NCBI GenBank assembly: GCA_020622085.1
Contig: JAHRYM010000001.1
Coordinates: forward strand, 1,901,620-1,965,619
Direction of reading: 5' to 3'
DNA length: 64,000 nt
Source: Paracoccaceae bacterium
GTDB taxonomy: Bacteria > Pseudomonadota > Alphaproteobacteria > Rhodobacterales > Rhodobacteraceae
Shown here: piece by piece, positions 29,118-38,103 of the stretch
How the letters are laid out: each line of letters starts with the position of its first letter
Numbering within the stretch: the first letter of the stretch is position 1
Notes under the pieces: generated by a model
Databases searched by the model: none
The model's input: the letters and a program-made list of their open reading frames with translations, nothing else
Told to the model about the DNA's origin: nothing
Position numbers and translations under genes: made by a program

Positions 29118-30339
29118 TCTGTTCAGCGCGATTCAGCGCACAATGCGACCACAGGTCGTCCATGGCCCGCACCAGACGGTCAATCTCTGGTGCGTCATGG
29201 ACGGGCGAGGGCGTGAAGCGCAGCCGTTCGGTGCCGCGCGGCACGGTCGGGAAGTTGATCGGCTGGACATAGATCCCGTAGCGGTCAAGCAGCATGTCCG
29301 ACAGCATCTTGCAATGCACCGGGTCGCCGACATGCACCGGCACGATATGGGTGCCGTGGTCGATGATCGGCAGGCCGAGGCCCTTCAGCCGCACCTTCAG
29401 GATCCGGGCGTTCAACTGCTGGCGGTCGCGCAGAACCTGACCTTCCGGGGTCTTCAGGAAGGCGATCGAAGCCGCCGCCCCCGCCGCCACCGCCGGCGGC
29501 AGCGAGGTGGTGAAGATGAAGCCTGGCGCGTAGGAACGGATCGCGTCCACCATCTTGGACGAGGCCGCGACATAGCCGCCGAAGACGCCGAAAGCCTTGC
29601 CGAGCGTGCCGTTGAAGATGTCGATCCGGCCCGACAGCCCGTCGCGTTCGGCCACGCCGCCACCGCGCGGGCCATACATGCCAACCGCGTGGACCTCGTC
29701 CAGATAGGTCAGCGCGTTGAATTCCTGGGCCAGGTCGCAGATTTCGGCAATATGACCGAAATCTCCATCCATCGAATAGATCGATTCAAAGGCGATGAGC
29801 TTCGGCGCCGCCGGGTCATCTGCCGCCAGAAGTGCGCGCAGATGCGCAAGGTCATTATGACGGAAGACACGCTTGGCACCGCCGTTGCGCTTGATGCCTT
29901 CGATCATCGAGGCGTGGTTCAGCGCGTCGGAATAGATGATGAGGCCGGGAAACAGCTTCGGCAGCGTCGAAAGCGTGGCGTCATTGGCGATATAGGCCGA
30001 GGAAAAGACTAGGGCCGCCTCTTTGCCGTGCAGGTCGGCCAATTCGGCCTCGAGCCGCTTGTGATAGATGGTCGTGCCCGAAATGTTGCGCGTGCCGCCC
30101 GATCCGGCGCCGGTGGCATCAAGCGCCTCGTGCATGGCGGCAAGGACGACGGGATGCTGGCCCATTCCCAGATAGTCATTGCCGCACCAGACGGTGATTT
30201 CCCGCTCGGTCCCGTCGGCGCGGCGCCAGATGGCGGCGGGGAACTGGCCCTTCCGGCGTTCGATGTCGATGAAGGTCCGGTAGCGGCCTTCGTCGTGAAG
30301 CTGTTGCAAGGCCACGTCCAGGGCGCGGGAATAATCCAT
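29110..30339 (-). CDS. hemA: 5-aminolevulinate synthase
   Basis: The 409-residue PLP enzyme condenses glycine and succinyl-CoA to 5-aminolevulinate, the first step of tetrapyrrole synthesis in alphaproteobacteria. PLP-binding Lys248 sits in NGTLGKAFG. The N-terminal [14 protein letters not shown], the substrate loop [12 protein letters not shown] and the C-terminal [18 protein letters not shown] are all present. The ATG at 30339 is chosen for its AGGAGA site and because the product then starts MDYSRALD like Rhodobacter enzymes. An FNR-type box lies 63 bp upstream, suggesting oxygen-dependent control. Confidence 0.97.
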   Translation of the reverse strand: MDYSRALDVALQQLHDEGRYRTFIDIERRKGQFPAAIWRRADGTEREITVWCGNDYLGMGQHPVVLAAMHEALDATGAGSGGTRNISGTTIYHKRLEAELADLHGKEAALVFSSAYIANDATLSTLPKLFPGLIIYSDALNHASMIEGIKRNGGAKRVFRHNDLAHLRALLAADDPAAPKLIAFESIYSMDGDFGHIAEICDLAQEFNALTYLDEVHAVGMYGPRGGGVAERDGLSGRIDIFNGTLGKAFGVFGGYVAASSKMVDAIRSYAPGFIFTTSLPPAVAAGAAASIAFLKTPEGQVLRDRQQLNARILKVRLKGLGLPIIDHGTHIVPVHVGDPVHCKMLSDMLLDRYGIYVQPINFPTVPRGTERLRFTPSPVHDAPEIDRLVRAMDDLWSHCALNRAEQSA

Positions 30340-30668
30340 TGTCAGTCTCCTAGGGCCACCGGGGCGCAACCCCCACCTACGACTCATCGCTTCGGGACGT
30401 ATTGATAGAAGTCAAAAGCGGAAGATGCGACCGCTGAATCCGGTCAAATGGTGCCCCGGGGCGACACGATCCGGCGATCGGCCGGATATGGCCATGGGTT
30501 TGGGCACCGGGGGCTTGACCGGGAGCTTGACCGGAGACTCGCCCGGGGGCCTATGCCCGGACCTTTTCCTGCCGCAGCCTGCGCTGGCCCTGCCCGGCGC
30601 GCACTGATAGTCTGGCGCCGATCCGGCCCCTGCGCCTGCCCGCAGACCCCCGAAAAAGGAGACCCCGC
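30340..30668. other. 329-bp divergent intergenic region hemA / M20 dipeptidase
   Basis: The half nearest hemA contains the FNR-type box. The half nearest the dipeptidase is GC-rich and contains a 12-bp tandem repeat (GCTTGACCGGGA followed by GCTTGACCGGAG, 30513-30536), whose TTGACC could serve as -35 elements. A GATAGT sequence at 30606-30611 is a possible -10. No gene was found. Confidence 0.4.
30402..30415 (-). promoter_or_regulatory. FNR/FnrL-type box upstream of hemA
   Basis: TTGACTTCTATCAA on the minus strand matches the FNR consensus TTGAT-N4-ATCAA with one mismatch. It is centred about 70 bp before the hemA start, compatible with activation under low oxygen. In Rhodobacter, hemA is a known FnrL target. 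Confidence 0.6.
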
Positions 30669-32048
30669 TTGACCCTCGACGCCGTCTTGAATCGCATCGA
30701 CGCGACCTTGCCCGAAGCCGTGGACCGCCTTCTTGAACTGGCGCGGATCCCCTCGATCTCGACCGATCCCACCTATGCGGGCGATTGCCAGCGCGCGGCG
30801 GACTGGCTGGTGCGCGATCTGGCCGCGCTGGGGTTTCAGGCCTCGGCCCGTCCGACACCGGGGCATCCGATGGTGGTGGCGCATGGCGGCGCGGGCGATG
30901 GGTCGGGGCGGCATCTGCTGTTCTACGGGCATTACGACGTGCAGCCGGTCGATCCGCTGAACCTTTGGGCGCGTGATCCGTTCGATCCGGTGGTCGAGGA
31001 GACGCCGAAGGGCAAGGTGATCCGCGGGCGCGGCACTTCGGACGACAAGGGGCAGCTTCTGACCTTCATCGAGGCCTGCCGCGCCTGGAAGGCGGTCCAT
31101 GGCACCCTGCCCGGCAAGCTGACGATTTTCCTGGAGGGCGAAGAGGAATCCGGTTCGCCCTCGCTGGTGCCCTTCATGCGCGAGAACGCGGACGAGCTGA
31201 AGGCCGACCTGGCGCTGATCTGCGACACCGGGCTTTACGAGGACCGGGTGCCCGCGATCACCACCATGCTTCGCGGGCTGGTGGGCGAGGAGGTCGTGAT
31301 CCATGCCGCCAACAAGGATCTGCATTCGGGCAGCTACGGCGGCGCGGCGGCGAACCCGATCCGGGTGCTGGCGAAGATCCTTGCAGGCCTCCACGACGAT
31401 CAGGGCCGCGTCACCCTGCCCGGCTTCTACGACGACGTGGATGAACTGCCCGAGGCGGTGCGGGCGCAGTGGCAGGGCCTGGCCTTCGACCATGCGCGCT
31501 TCCTGGGCGAGGTCGGCCTGTCGGTCCCGGCCGGTGAGCGCGACCGGACGCCCCTTGAAATGATCTGGTCGCGGCCGACCTGCGAATTCAACGGAATCGC
31601 GGGCGGATATGCGGGCGCGGGCTTCAAGACGGTGCTGCCGGCGGAGGCGCGGGCGAAGGTGTCCTTCCGGCTGGTCAGCCGCATGGACCCCGCGAAGATC
31701 CGCGCGGCGTTCCGCGCCTATGTCGAAAGCTGCCTGCCCGCCGATTGCCGGGTCGAGTTCCACCCGCACGGCGGCAGCCCGGCTTCTGTCATGCAGATCG
31801 CGGATCCCGCCTTTGAAGAAGCGCGCGGCGCGCTGACCGAGGAATGGGGCGTTTCGGCCGCCTATATCGGATCAGGCGGCTCGATCCCGATCGCGGGGTA
31901 TTTCAAGTCGGTCCTGGGGATGGACGCGATGCTGATCGGCTTTGCGAAAGACGACGACCAGATCCATTCCCCGAACGAGAAATACGACCTGGACAGTTTC
32001 CACAAGGGGATCCGGTCCTGGGCGCGGATCCTTGACCGGCTGGCCTGA
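30669..32048 (+). CDS. M20 family metallo-dipeptidase
   Basis: The 459-residue M20 peptidase has metal-binding motifs FYGHYDVQPVDP (about 82-93), GRGTSDDKGQ (with the bridging Asp), FLEGEEESGSPS (catalytic Glu pair) and the C-terminal GGSIPIAGYF. A dimerisation insert (about 200-320, starting VGEEVVIHAANKDLHSGSYG) fits the carnosinase/cytosolic dipeptidase-like branch. It starts with TTG at 30669 behind AAGGAGA. The next operon encodes an oligopeptide-type importer on the other strand, so a role in hydrolysing imported dipeptides is plausible. Confidence 0.92.
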   Translation: MTLDAVLNRIDATLPEAVDRLLELARIPSISTDPTYAGDCQRAADWLVRDLAALGFQASARPTPGHPMVVAHGGAGDGSGRHLLFYGHYDVQPVDPLNLWARDPFDPVVEETPKGKVIRGRGTSDDKGQLLTFIEACRAWKAVHGTLPGKLTIFLEGEEESGSPSLVPFMRENADELKADLALICDTGLYEDRVPAITTMLRGLVGEEVVIHAANKDLHSGSYGGAAANPIRVLAKILAGLHDDQGRVTLPGFYDDVDELPEAVRAQWQGLAFDHARFLGEVGLSVPAGERDRTPLEMIWSRPTCEFNGIAGGYAGAGFKTVLPAEARAKVSFRLVSRMDPAKIRAAFRAYVESCLPADCRVEFHPHGGSPASVMQIADPAFEEARGALTEEWGVSAAYIGSGGSIPIAGYFKSVLGMDAMLIGFAKDDDQIHSPNEKYDLDSFHKGIRSWARILDRLA

Positions 32049-32064
32049 CGGTCGGCTTCGGGAC

Positions 32065-32098
32065 GCCTCCGGCGGGAGTATTTGGGCAAAGAAGAAAC
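32065..32098 (+). repeat. Dispersed 3'-end repeat copy
   Basis: One unit of the family GCCTCCGGCGGGAGTATTTG with GGCAAAGAAGAAAC behind it, lying between the convergent dipeptidase and phosphodiesterase genes. The unit is nearly identical to the right arm of the terminator at 26449-26485. Confidence 0.7.
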
Positions 32099-32107
32099 GG
32101 CCCGCGC

Positions 32108-32938
32108 CTAGATCAGGAAAGGCGCGGCGCGCATCGTGTCAGGGATCGGAACGCCAAGGCGCGACAGCACCGTGGGGGCCAGCGCAAGCTGGTCAAGCAG
32201 CACATCGGGTTCGGGTCCGCGGGCCTGGCCGAAGTAGTAGAAGGCGAAGTCCTGCTGGTCGGACCCGGCGCCGCCGTGGTGTCCGCGCGCGTCCTGTCCG
32301 TGGTCGGCGGTGACGATCACCTCATACCCGCCATCGCGCCAGCGGCGGATGAACGGCGCAAGGGTTGCATCCATCTGGAAGCAGGCGTGATCCATCGCCT
32401 CGCAGGCGTGCTGGAACCGATGCCCCATGCTGTCGAGCGTGCAGGTATGCAGGATGCCGTAGTCGATTCCCTTGGCCTCGCAAAGTCGGGTCAGCGTGCC
32501 AAACAGGTCATGGTCGGCGGGCGTCATCTGGTTCTGGTGGTTGTAGCCCTTCATCGTATGGAAGCGGCCATGGGTGATCGGGCCGCCCGGTTCATCATAT
32601 TCGATGTCGCGCACCACGTCGAAAGGCGCGCGGTTGAAGAATTCGGACCAGTAGCTGTGGGTGACGGCACCGGTCTTCAGCCCGGCGCGCGCGCATTCGG
32701 AAAAGACATCCGGCAGGTCGATCCGCCGGATATCGGCATTGTCCCAGATGCCGTGGACCTGCGGCGTGACGCCGGTATGGATCGAGGCATAGCACGAGGC
32801 CGAGGTCGAAGGCAGGACCGAGCGCATCCGCCAGACCCGCGCCTCGCCCGACTGCACCCAGCCTTCGAGATTGCCGAAGAGCCGCCGCCAGTTGTCGTAG
32901 GGAACTCCGTCGAGGAGGATCAGCAGGAGTTTCGCCAT
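32108..32938 (-). CDS. Alkaline phosphatase superfamily phosphodiesterase
   Basis: The product of about 276 residues has the nucleotide pyrophosphatase/phosphodiesterase pattern: KLLLILLDGVPYDNW (metal Asp), a nucleophile region STSASCYASIHTGVTP, and TADHGQDARGHHG (metal Asp/His). It probably hydrolyses a phosphate mono- or diester; the substrate is unknown. No signal peptide is seen. An alternative ATG 15 bp upstream (32953) would add five residues and abut the ABC ATPase stop. It is the last gene of the importer operon. Confidence 0.82.
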   Translation of the reverse strand: MAKLLLILLDGVPYDNWRRLFGNLEGWVQSGEARVWRMRSVLPSTSASCYASIHTGVTPQVHGIWDNADIRRIDLPDVFSECARAGLKTGAVTHSYWSEFFNRAPFDVVRDIEYDEPGGPITHGRFHTMKGYNHQNQMTPADHDLFGTLTRLCEAKGIDYGILHTCTLDSMGHRFQHACEAMDHACFQMDATLAPFIRRWRDGGYEVIVTADHGQDARGHHGGAGSDQQDFAFYYFGQARGPEPDVLLDQLALAPTVLSRLGVPIPDTMRAAPFLI

Positions 32939-32956
32939 GCGCAAGCCACCCATCGT

Positions 32957-34594
32957 TCAGTTGCCGGCGCTTTCCATCTTGCGATGGGCAAGCGTTTCTT
33001 CCAGCCAGCCAAGCCGCATCTCGGGGACCGAGGACAGAAGCAGGTCGGTGTAATCGTCGAAGGGCGGCTCCAGAACGTCGGTCTTGGGGCCATAGCGCAC
33101 CACCTGGCCGCGATACATCACCGCGATGGAATCGGCGATGGCGCGGACGGTGGCAAGATCGTGGGTGATGAAGAGGTAGGCCACCCCTTCGCGCGCCTGA
33201 AGATCCAGAAGCAGTTTCAGGATGCCTTCCGCCACCAGCGGATCAAGCGCCGATGTCACCTCGTCGCAGATGATGAGCTTCGGTTTCGCCGCCAGGGCGC
33301 GCGCGATGCAGACCCGCTGTTTCTGACCGCCCGAAAGCTCGGCCGGGTAGCGGTCGGCAAAGCCCTTGCCCATCTCGATCGCGTCCAGAAGTTCGGCCAC
33401 CCGCTTGTCACGCGCCGCGCCCTTCAGGCCGAAGTAGAATTCAAGCGGCCGGCCGATGATCGTGGCGACGGTCTGGCGCGGGTTCATCGCCACGTCGGCC
33501 ATCTGGTAGATCATCTGCAATTCGCGCAGGTCGTCCTTGGTCCGCCCCGCGACACCGTTCGAAAGTTGTCGCCCGGCGAAGGTCATCCGACCCTTGAGCG
33601 GCGGCAGAAGCCCGGTGATCGCGCGCGCCAGCGTCGACTTGCCCGAGCCGCTTTCCCCGACGACCGCCAGCGTATGCCCGGCCTCGAGCGAGACGGTGAC
33701 GTTCTTCAGGACGTCAAGCGCCAGGCCGGGATAGCGCGCCGTGACGCCATCGACGGTCAGCACCGGCGTTCCGGTCGCGGGCTTTTCTGGATGGTCCTTC
33801 GAGCGGACCGAGACCAGCGCCCGGGTATAGTCCTGGACCGGCGCGTTGATGATCTGGTCTGTCGTGCCGTATTCCACGGTCTTGCCGTGGCGCAGCACCA
33901 TGATGTCATCGGCCACTTGCGCCACAACGGCAAGGTCGTGGGTGATATACAGCGCCGCGACCCCGGTTTCGCGGATCGCGCGCTTGATCGCCGCCAGAAC
34001 GTCGATCTGGGTCGTCACGTCGAGCGCGGTGGTCGGTTCGTCGAAAACCACCAGATCGGGTTTCGGGCAGAGCGCCATCGCCGTCATCACCCGCTGGAGC
34101 TGCCCGCCCGAAACCTGGTGCGGATAGCGGCTGCCGATGGTTTCGGGGTTGGGCAGGCCAAGCTGGCGGAACAGATCGACGGCGCGGGTCTCGGCCTCGA
34201 CCCGTGTCATCAGGCGATGGCTGAGGCTCGCCTCGACCACCTGCTCCATCAGCTTCTTGGCGGGGTTGAAGGCGGCGGCGGCGGATTGCGCGACGTAAGT
34301 TACCTCATGCCCGCGCAGGGTGCGCAGGCCGGCGGCGCTTGCGGTGCGGATGTCACGCCCGTTCAGCATGATCCTGCCGCCGGTCAGGCGCACGCCGCCA
34401 CGGCCATAGGCCATCGCCGAAAGCCCGATGGTCGATTTCCCGGCCCCGGATTCGCCGATCAGGCCCAGAACACGGCCCTTTTGCAGGTCGAAAGAAACGC
34501 CTTCGACCAGCACCACATTGCGCGGGGGTTCGCCGGGCGGATAGCTTGTCGCCTCGATCCTGAGGTTCTGGACAGAGAGAAGCGGCCCGGTCAT
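32957..34594 (-). CDS. Duplicated ABC ATPase of an oligopeptide-type importer
   Basis: The 545-residue protein contains two complete ABC domains, equivalent to DppD and DppF fused. Walker A motifs are GESGAGKST (first half) and GESGSGKST (second half). Signatures are QVSGGQLQRVM and ELSGGQKQRVCIARAL, followed by Walker B DEPTTALD and DEVTSALD. Oligopeptide ATPase C-terminal extensions follow each half. It energises uptake through the two permeases encoded just upstream. Its ATG overlaps the second permease gene by 4 bp. Confidence 0.95.
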   Translation of the reverse strand: MTGPLLSVQNLRIEATSYPPGEPPRNVVLVEGVSFDLQKGRVLGLIGESGAGKSTIGLSAMAYGRGGVRLTGGRIMLNGRDIRTASAAGLRTLRGHEVTYVAQSAAAAFNPAKKLMEQVVEASLSHRLMTRVEAETRAVDLFRQLGLPNPETIGSRYPHQVSGGQLQRVMTAMALCPKPDLVVFDEPTTALDVTTQIDVLAAIKRAIRETGVAALYITHDLAVVAQVADDIMVLRHGKTVEYGTTDQIINAPVQDYTRALVSVRSKDHPEKPATGTPVLTVDGVTARYPGLALDVLKNVTVSLEAGHTLAVVGESGSGKSTLARAITGLLPPLKGRMTFAGRQLSNGVAGRTKDDLRELQMIYQMADVAMNPRQTVATIIGRPLEFYFGLKGAARDKRVAELLDAIEMGKGFADRYPAELSGGQKQRVCIARALAAKPKLIICDEVTSALDPLVAEGILKLLLDLQAREGVAYLFITHDLATVRAIADSIAVMYRGQVVRYGPKTDVLEPPFDDYTDLLLSSVPEMRLGWLEETLAHRKMESAGN

Positions 34595-35406
34595 CCGCGG
34601 CCTCCTTTCAGGCTGGTGGTGCGGTTGAGCACCCAGTCGGCCACCAGGTTGACCGAGATGGCCAGCGCCGCGATGGCCACCGCAGGCACCAGCGCCGCAG
34701 GGATGCCGTAGACGAGGCCTTCCTTGTTTTCCTTGACGATCCCGCCCCAGTCGGCCAGCGGCGGCTGCACGCCAAGGCCAAGGAACGACAGCGTGGAAAT
34801 GAACAGGACCGCGAAGATGAAGCGCAGGCCCAGTTCCGCCACCAGAGGCGAGAGCGCGTTGGGCAGGATCTCGCGGAAGATGATCCAGCCCCAGCCTTCG
34901 CCGCGCAGGCGGGCGGCCTCGACATAATCCATCACGGTGATGTCCACCGCCACGGCGCGCGACAGCCGGAAGACGCGGGTCGAGTCCAGAAAGCCCATCA
35001 CCAGGATCAGCGTCGTTGTCGTGACCGGCATCACCGTCAGGACCACCAGCGCAAAGATCAGCGACGGGATCGCCATGATCAGGTCATTCAAGCGTGACAG
35101 GATCTGGTCGAGCCAGCCCCCCATGACGGCGGCAGTGAAGCCGAGGATCGACCCAAGGCTGAAAGCCAGGATCGTGGCCAGGGTGGCAATCCAGATCGTC
35201 GTGCGGCCGCCGTAGATCATGCGCGTCAGCAGATCACGCCCGATCGCGTCGGTGCCGAGCCAGAATTTCGACGACATCGGCTCCCACACGTCGCCGGCGA
35301 TCTCGGCCATGCCATAAGGTGCGATGACGGGGGCAAGGATCGCCGCCAGGAAGAAAGCGCCGGTCACGGCCATGCCGATCAGCGCGGACAGGGGAATGCG
35401 CCTCAT
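34591..35406 (-). CDS. ABC importer permease (DppC/OppC type)
   Basis: The 271-residue inner-membrane protein has six predicted helices, the N-terminal OppC-like segment and the conserved loop DYVEAARLRGEGWGWIIFRE (EAA motif). That loop contacts the ATPase. It overlaps the upstream permease gene and the downstream ATPase gene by 4 bp each, so the three proteins are translationally coupled. Confidence 0.94.
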   Translation of the reverse strand: MRRIPLSALIGMAVTGAFFLAAILAPVIAPYGMAEIAGDVWEPMSSKFWLGTDAIGRDLLTRMIYGGRTTIWIATLATILAFSLGSILGFTAAVMGGWLDQILSRLNDLIMAIPSLIFALVVLTVMPVTTTTLILVMGFLDSTRVFRLSRAVAVDITVMDYVEAARLRGEGWGWIIFREILPNALSPLVAELGLRFIFAVLFISTLSFLGLGVQPPLADWGGIVKENKEGLVYGIPAALVPAVAIAALAISVNLVADWVLNRTTSLKGGRG

Positions 35407-36365
35407 TTCGGGTGCCTCAGCCGGGGGTTGGAAAGGATCGAGATGACATCGGCCAGCATGTTCAGCCCGATGTAGACGGCGGCGAAGACAAGCCCGCAGG
35501 CCTGCACCACCGGAATGTCGCGCTTGGCGACGTGGTCCACCAGGAACTGCCCCATGCCGGGATAGACGAAGACCACCTCGACGACCACGACCCCGACGAC
35601 AAGGTAGGCCAGGTTCAGCATCACAACGTTGACGATCGGCGCGATGGCATTGGGAAACGCGTGGCGGGCGATGATCGTGAAGGGCCGCAGCCCCTTCAGC
35701 TCGGCCGTTTCGACATAGGCCGACTGCATGACATTGAGGATCGCCGCGCGCGTCATGCGCATCATGTGTGCCAGCACAACCAGCACAAGAACCAGCACCG
35801 GCAGGGCAATGGCATGGATCCTGTCGCCGAAACTCATGCCGTCATAGACCATCGAGACCGATGTGAAGACCCGGTATTTCACCGCCAGCAGGAACATGGC
35901 GATGTATCCGACGACAAATTCCGGCAGCGAGATCGTCGAAAGCGTGACGGCCGAGATCACCTTGTCAGGCCAGCGCCCCTGGTAGCGCACCGCAATCAGG
36001 CCCAGCATGATGGCCAGCGGGACCGAGATCACCGCCGCCCAGAAGGCGAGGAACATGGTGTTCCAGAGCCGCCCGCCCATGGCCGACGCGATGTCCTGGC
36101 CATTGCTCAGCGCCTTGCCCAGATCGCCCTGCAACACGCCGCCCAGCCAGCGGAAATACCGCACATGGGCCGGATCGTTCAGCCCGAGCTGTTCGCGCAG
36201 GTTGGCCAGCGCCTGCGGCGTTGCCGACTGGCCAAGGATTGCCTGCGCCACGTCGCCCGGCAGGAGCTGGGTGCCGGCAAAGATCAGCACCGATACGGCC
36301 AAGAGGAGAAGGAGGCCCAGCGCAATGCGCTGGACCAACAGGTTTGCCACGGGATGAAGTTTCAT
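35403..36365 (-). CDS. ABC importer permease (DppB/OppB type)
   Basis: The product of about 320 residues starts MKLHPVANLLVQRIALGLLL and has six helices, a large periplasmic loop after helix 1 (GTQLLPGDVAQAILG) and the EAA loop YVETAELKGLRPFTIIARHA. An ATG 18 bp upstream (36383) would overlap the stop of the binding-protein gene. The later start leaves a 10-bp gap and puts the first helix at the N-terminus, so it is preferred. Confidence 0.92.
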   Translation of the reverse strand: MKLHPVANLLVQRIALGLLLLLAVSVLIFAGTQLLPGDVAQAILGQSATPQALANLREQLGLNDPAHVRYFRWLGGVLQGDLGKALSNGQDIASAMGGRLWNTMFLAFWAAVISVPLAIMLGLIAVRYQGRWPDKVISAVTLSTISLPEFVVGYIAMFLLAVKYRVFTSVSMVYDGMSFGDRIHAIALPVLVLVLVVLAHMMRMTRAAILNVMQSAYVETAELKGLRPFTIIARHAFPNAIAPIVNVVMLNLAYLVVGVVVVEVVFVYPGMGQFLVDHVAKRDIPVVQACGLVFAAVYIGLNMLADVISILSNPRLRHPK

Positions 36366-36375
36366 GCCGGTGGCC

Positions 36376-37962
36376 TTAGGCAAGCCAGCATCTGACCTGG
36401 GCGCGGCCGTTCATCAGTTCCTGGTTCGGATCGGCTTCCCAACCCTGGATCTGGTCGGACACGCCCGAGAGGAAGTCGTTGAACATCGGCACGATCACGC
36501 CGCCCTCGTCGCGCACCAGATGGGCCATTTCCGAATACATCGCCTTGCGCTTGGTCGCATCCAGTTCGCCCCGCGCCGCCAGAAGCAGGCTGTCGAACTT
36601 CTCGTTCTGGAACTGGGTGTCGTTCCAGTCCGCAGTCGAGAGGTAAGCGGTGGTATACATCTGGTCCTGGACCGGGCGCCCGCCCCAGTAGCTGGCACAG
36701 AACGGCGCCTTGTTCCAGACGTCCGACCAGTAGCCATCGTCCGGGTCGCGCTTGATCTCCAGCGGGATGCCGCAGGCCTTGGCGGATTCCTGGAAGAGCT
36801 GCGCGGCCTCGACGGCGCCGGGGAAGGCACCAGGCGCGGTGTCGAGAATGATGGGAGAGCCGTCATGGCCCGATTTCTTGTAGTATTCCTTGGCTTTTTC
36901 CGGGTCGTATTCGCGCTGCTCGATCGTGTCGTCAAACATCGGATAGGCCGAGTTGATCGGGAAGTCGTTGCCGACATGGCCGTAGCCGCCAAGGATCTTC
37001 TCGACCATTTCCTTGCGGTTGATCGCGTATTTCAGCGCCATCCGCAGGTCGTTGTTCAGGAAAGGCTCGGTCTGGGTGCGCATGATGAAGACATAGTGCC
37101 CGCGTCCCGGGACGGCCTCGATCCGCACGCCCGGGCTGCGCTTCAGAAGCTCGATGATCTTGGGGTCCAGCCGGTTGATCATGTGGACCTGCCCCGATTG
37201 CAGCGCCGCCGAGCGCGCGGTGCCGTCGTTGATCACCAGGATCTCGACCTGGTCGGCATGGCCGATGGTGTCGTCGAAGTAGTTGGCGAATTTCTCGAAT
37301 CCGTAGCGGACGCCCGGTTCATTCACCGTGATCTTGTAGGGGCCCGCGCCTATGCCGGCGGCCGGGTTGTCAAAGCCGCCGCCCGGCTGGATCATCAGGT
37401 GGTAGTCGGCCATCAGGTAGGGAAGGTCGGCGTTGGCGTCCTTCAGCGTCAGCGTGACCATGTCACCATCGGCCTTCATCTCGGAAATGCCCTGCACGAT
37501 GCCCAGCGCGCCCGATTTCGATTTCTCGTCGGTGTGGCGCTTGAGTGTCTCGACGACATCTTCCGCGGTGACGGTCTTGCCGTTGTGGAACTCGACGCCC
37601 TTGCGGATCTTGAACTTCCATTCCTTGGCATCCGGGCTGGAAGACACCTCTTCGGCCAGGCGGTAGTTGATCGAGCCGTCGGCATTGACGTCGACCAGCA
37701 TCTCGCCCCAGGTGAAGCTGACCTGCATCGGCACTTCCGACGCCGCCAGCGCCGGATCAAGCGAGTTGGTGGATTCGCCACCCGCCATGCCCAGGCGGAT
37801 CAGCCCGCCCTTTTTCGGGCCTTCGGCGCGGACCGCCTGCGCAAGCATGGTATTGGCCAGCGCCGCCGAGACGCCCAGTGCGGCGGCACGCCCCATGAAG
37901 GCGCGGCGCGAGATATGACCACGCGCGGTGCGGCCAAGAAGATAGCTGAGTTCGTCTTTCAT
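36376..37962 (-). CDS. ABC importer substrate-binding protein (SBP_bac_5)
   Basis: The 528-residue protein begins with a Tat-type signal (SRRAFMGRAAALGVSAAL, cut near AQAVRA), so it is exported folded. Family 5 features include FKIRKGVEFHNGKTVTAEDVV, LRMALKYAINRKEMVEKILGG and AKEYYKKSGHDG. It would bind an oligopeptide, opine or related solute in the periplasm. The ATG at 37962 has GGGGAG upstream. The gene follows the hydrolase with a 141-bp gap that contains a large dyad (38004-38040). Confidence 0.93.
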   Translation of the reverse strand: MKDELSYLLGRTARGHISRRAFMGRAAALGVSAALANTMLAQAVRAEGPKKGGLIRLGMAGGESTNSLDPALAASEVPMQVSFTWGEMLVDVNADGSINYRLAEEVSSSPDAKEWKFKIRKGVEFHNGKTVTAEDVVETLKRHTDEKSKSGALGIVQGISEMKADGDMVTLTLKDANADLPYLMADYHLMIQPGGGFDNPAAGIGAGPYKITVNEPGVRYGFEKFANYFDDTIGHADQVEILVINDGTARSAALQSGQVHMINRLDPKIIELLKRSPGVRIEAVPGRGHYVFIMRTQTEPFLNNDLRMALKYAINRKEMVEKILGGYGHVGNDFPINSAYPMFDDTIEQREYDPEKAKEYYKKSGHDGSPIILDTAPGAFPGAVEAAQLFQESAKACGIPLEIKRDPDDGYWSDVWNKAPFCASYWGGRPVQDQMYTTAYLSTADWNDTQFQNEKFDSLLLAARGELDATKRKAMYSEMAHLVRDEGGVIVPMFNDFLSGVSDQIQGWEADPNQELMNGRAQVRCWLA

Positions 37963-38003
37963 TCTGTCGTCTCCCCTGTTGTCGATCCCTGACGGGCTCA
38001 TCC

Positions 38004-38040
38004 CGTGGTTTTTATTGACTCATGCATCAATGAAACCACG
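38004..38040 (-). promoter_or_regulatory. 37-bp dyad upstream of the binding-protein gene
   Basis: CGTGGTTT (38004-38011) is matched by AAACCACG (38033-38040). Inside it ATTGA (38014-38018) is matched by TCAAT (38027-38031) around ATGCAT. This nested palindrome lies 42 bp before the start and could be an operator (for example of a GntR-type regulator) or an mRNA hairpin in the gap after the hydrolase gene. Confidence 0.45.
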
Positions 38041-38103
38041 ATCCTGCACGCTGGCAACGATTCATTTCCCTGCCACGTCACATTCTCGCTCATGCGGGTG
38101 CAA

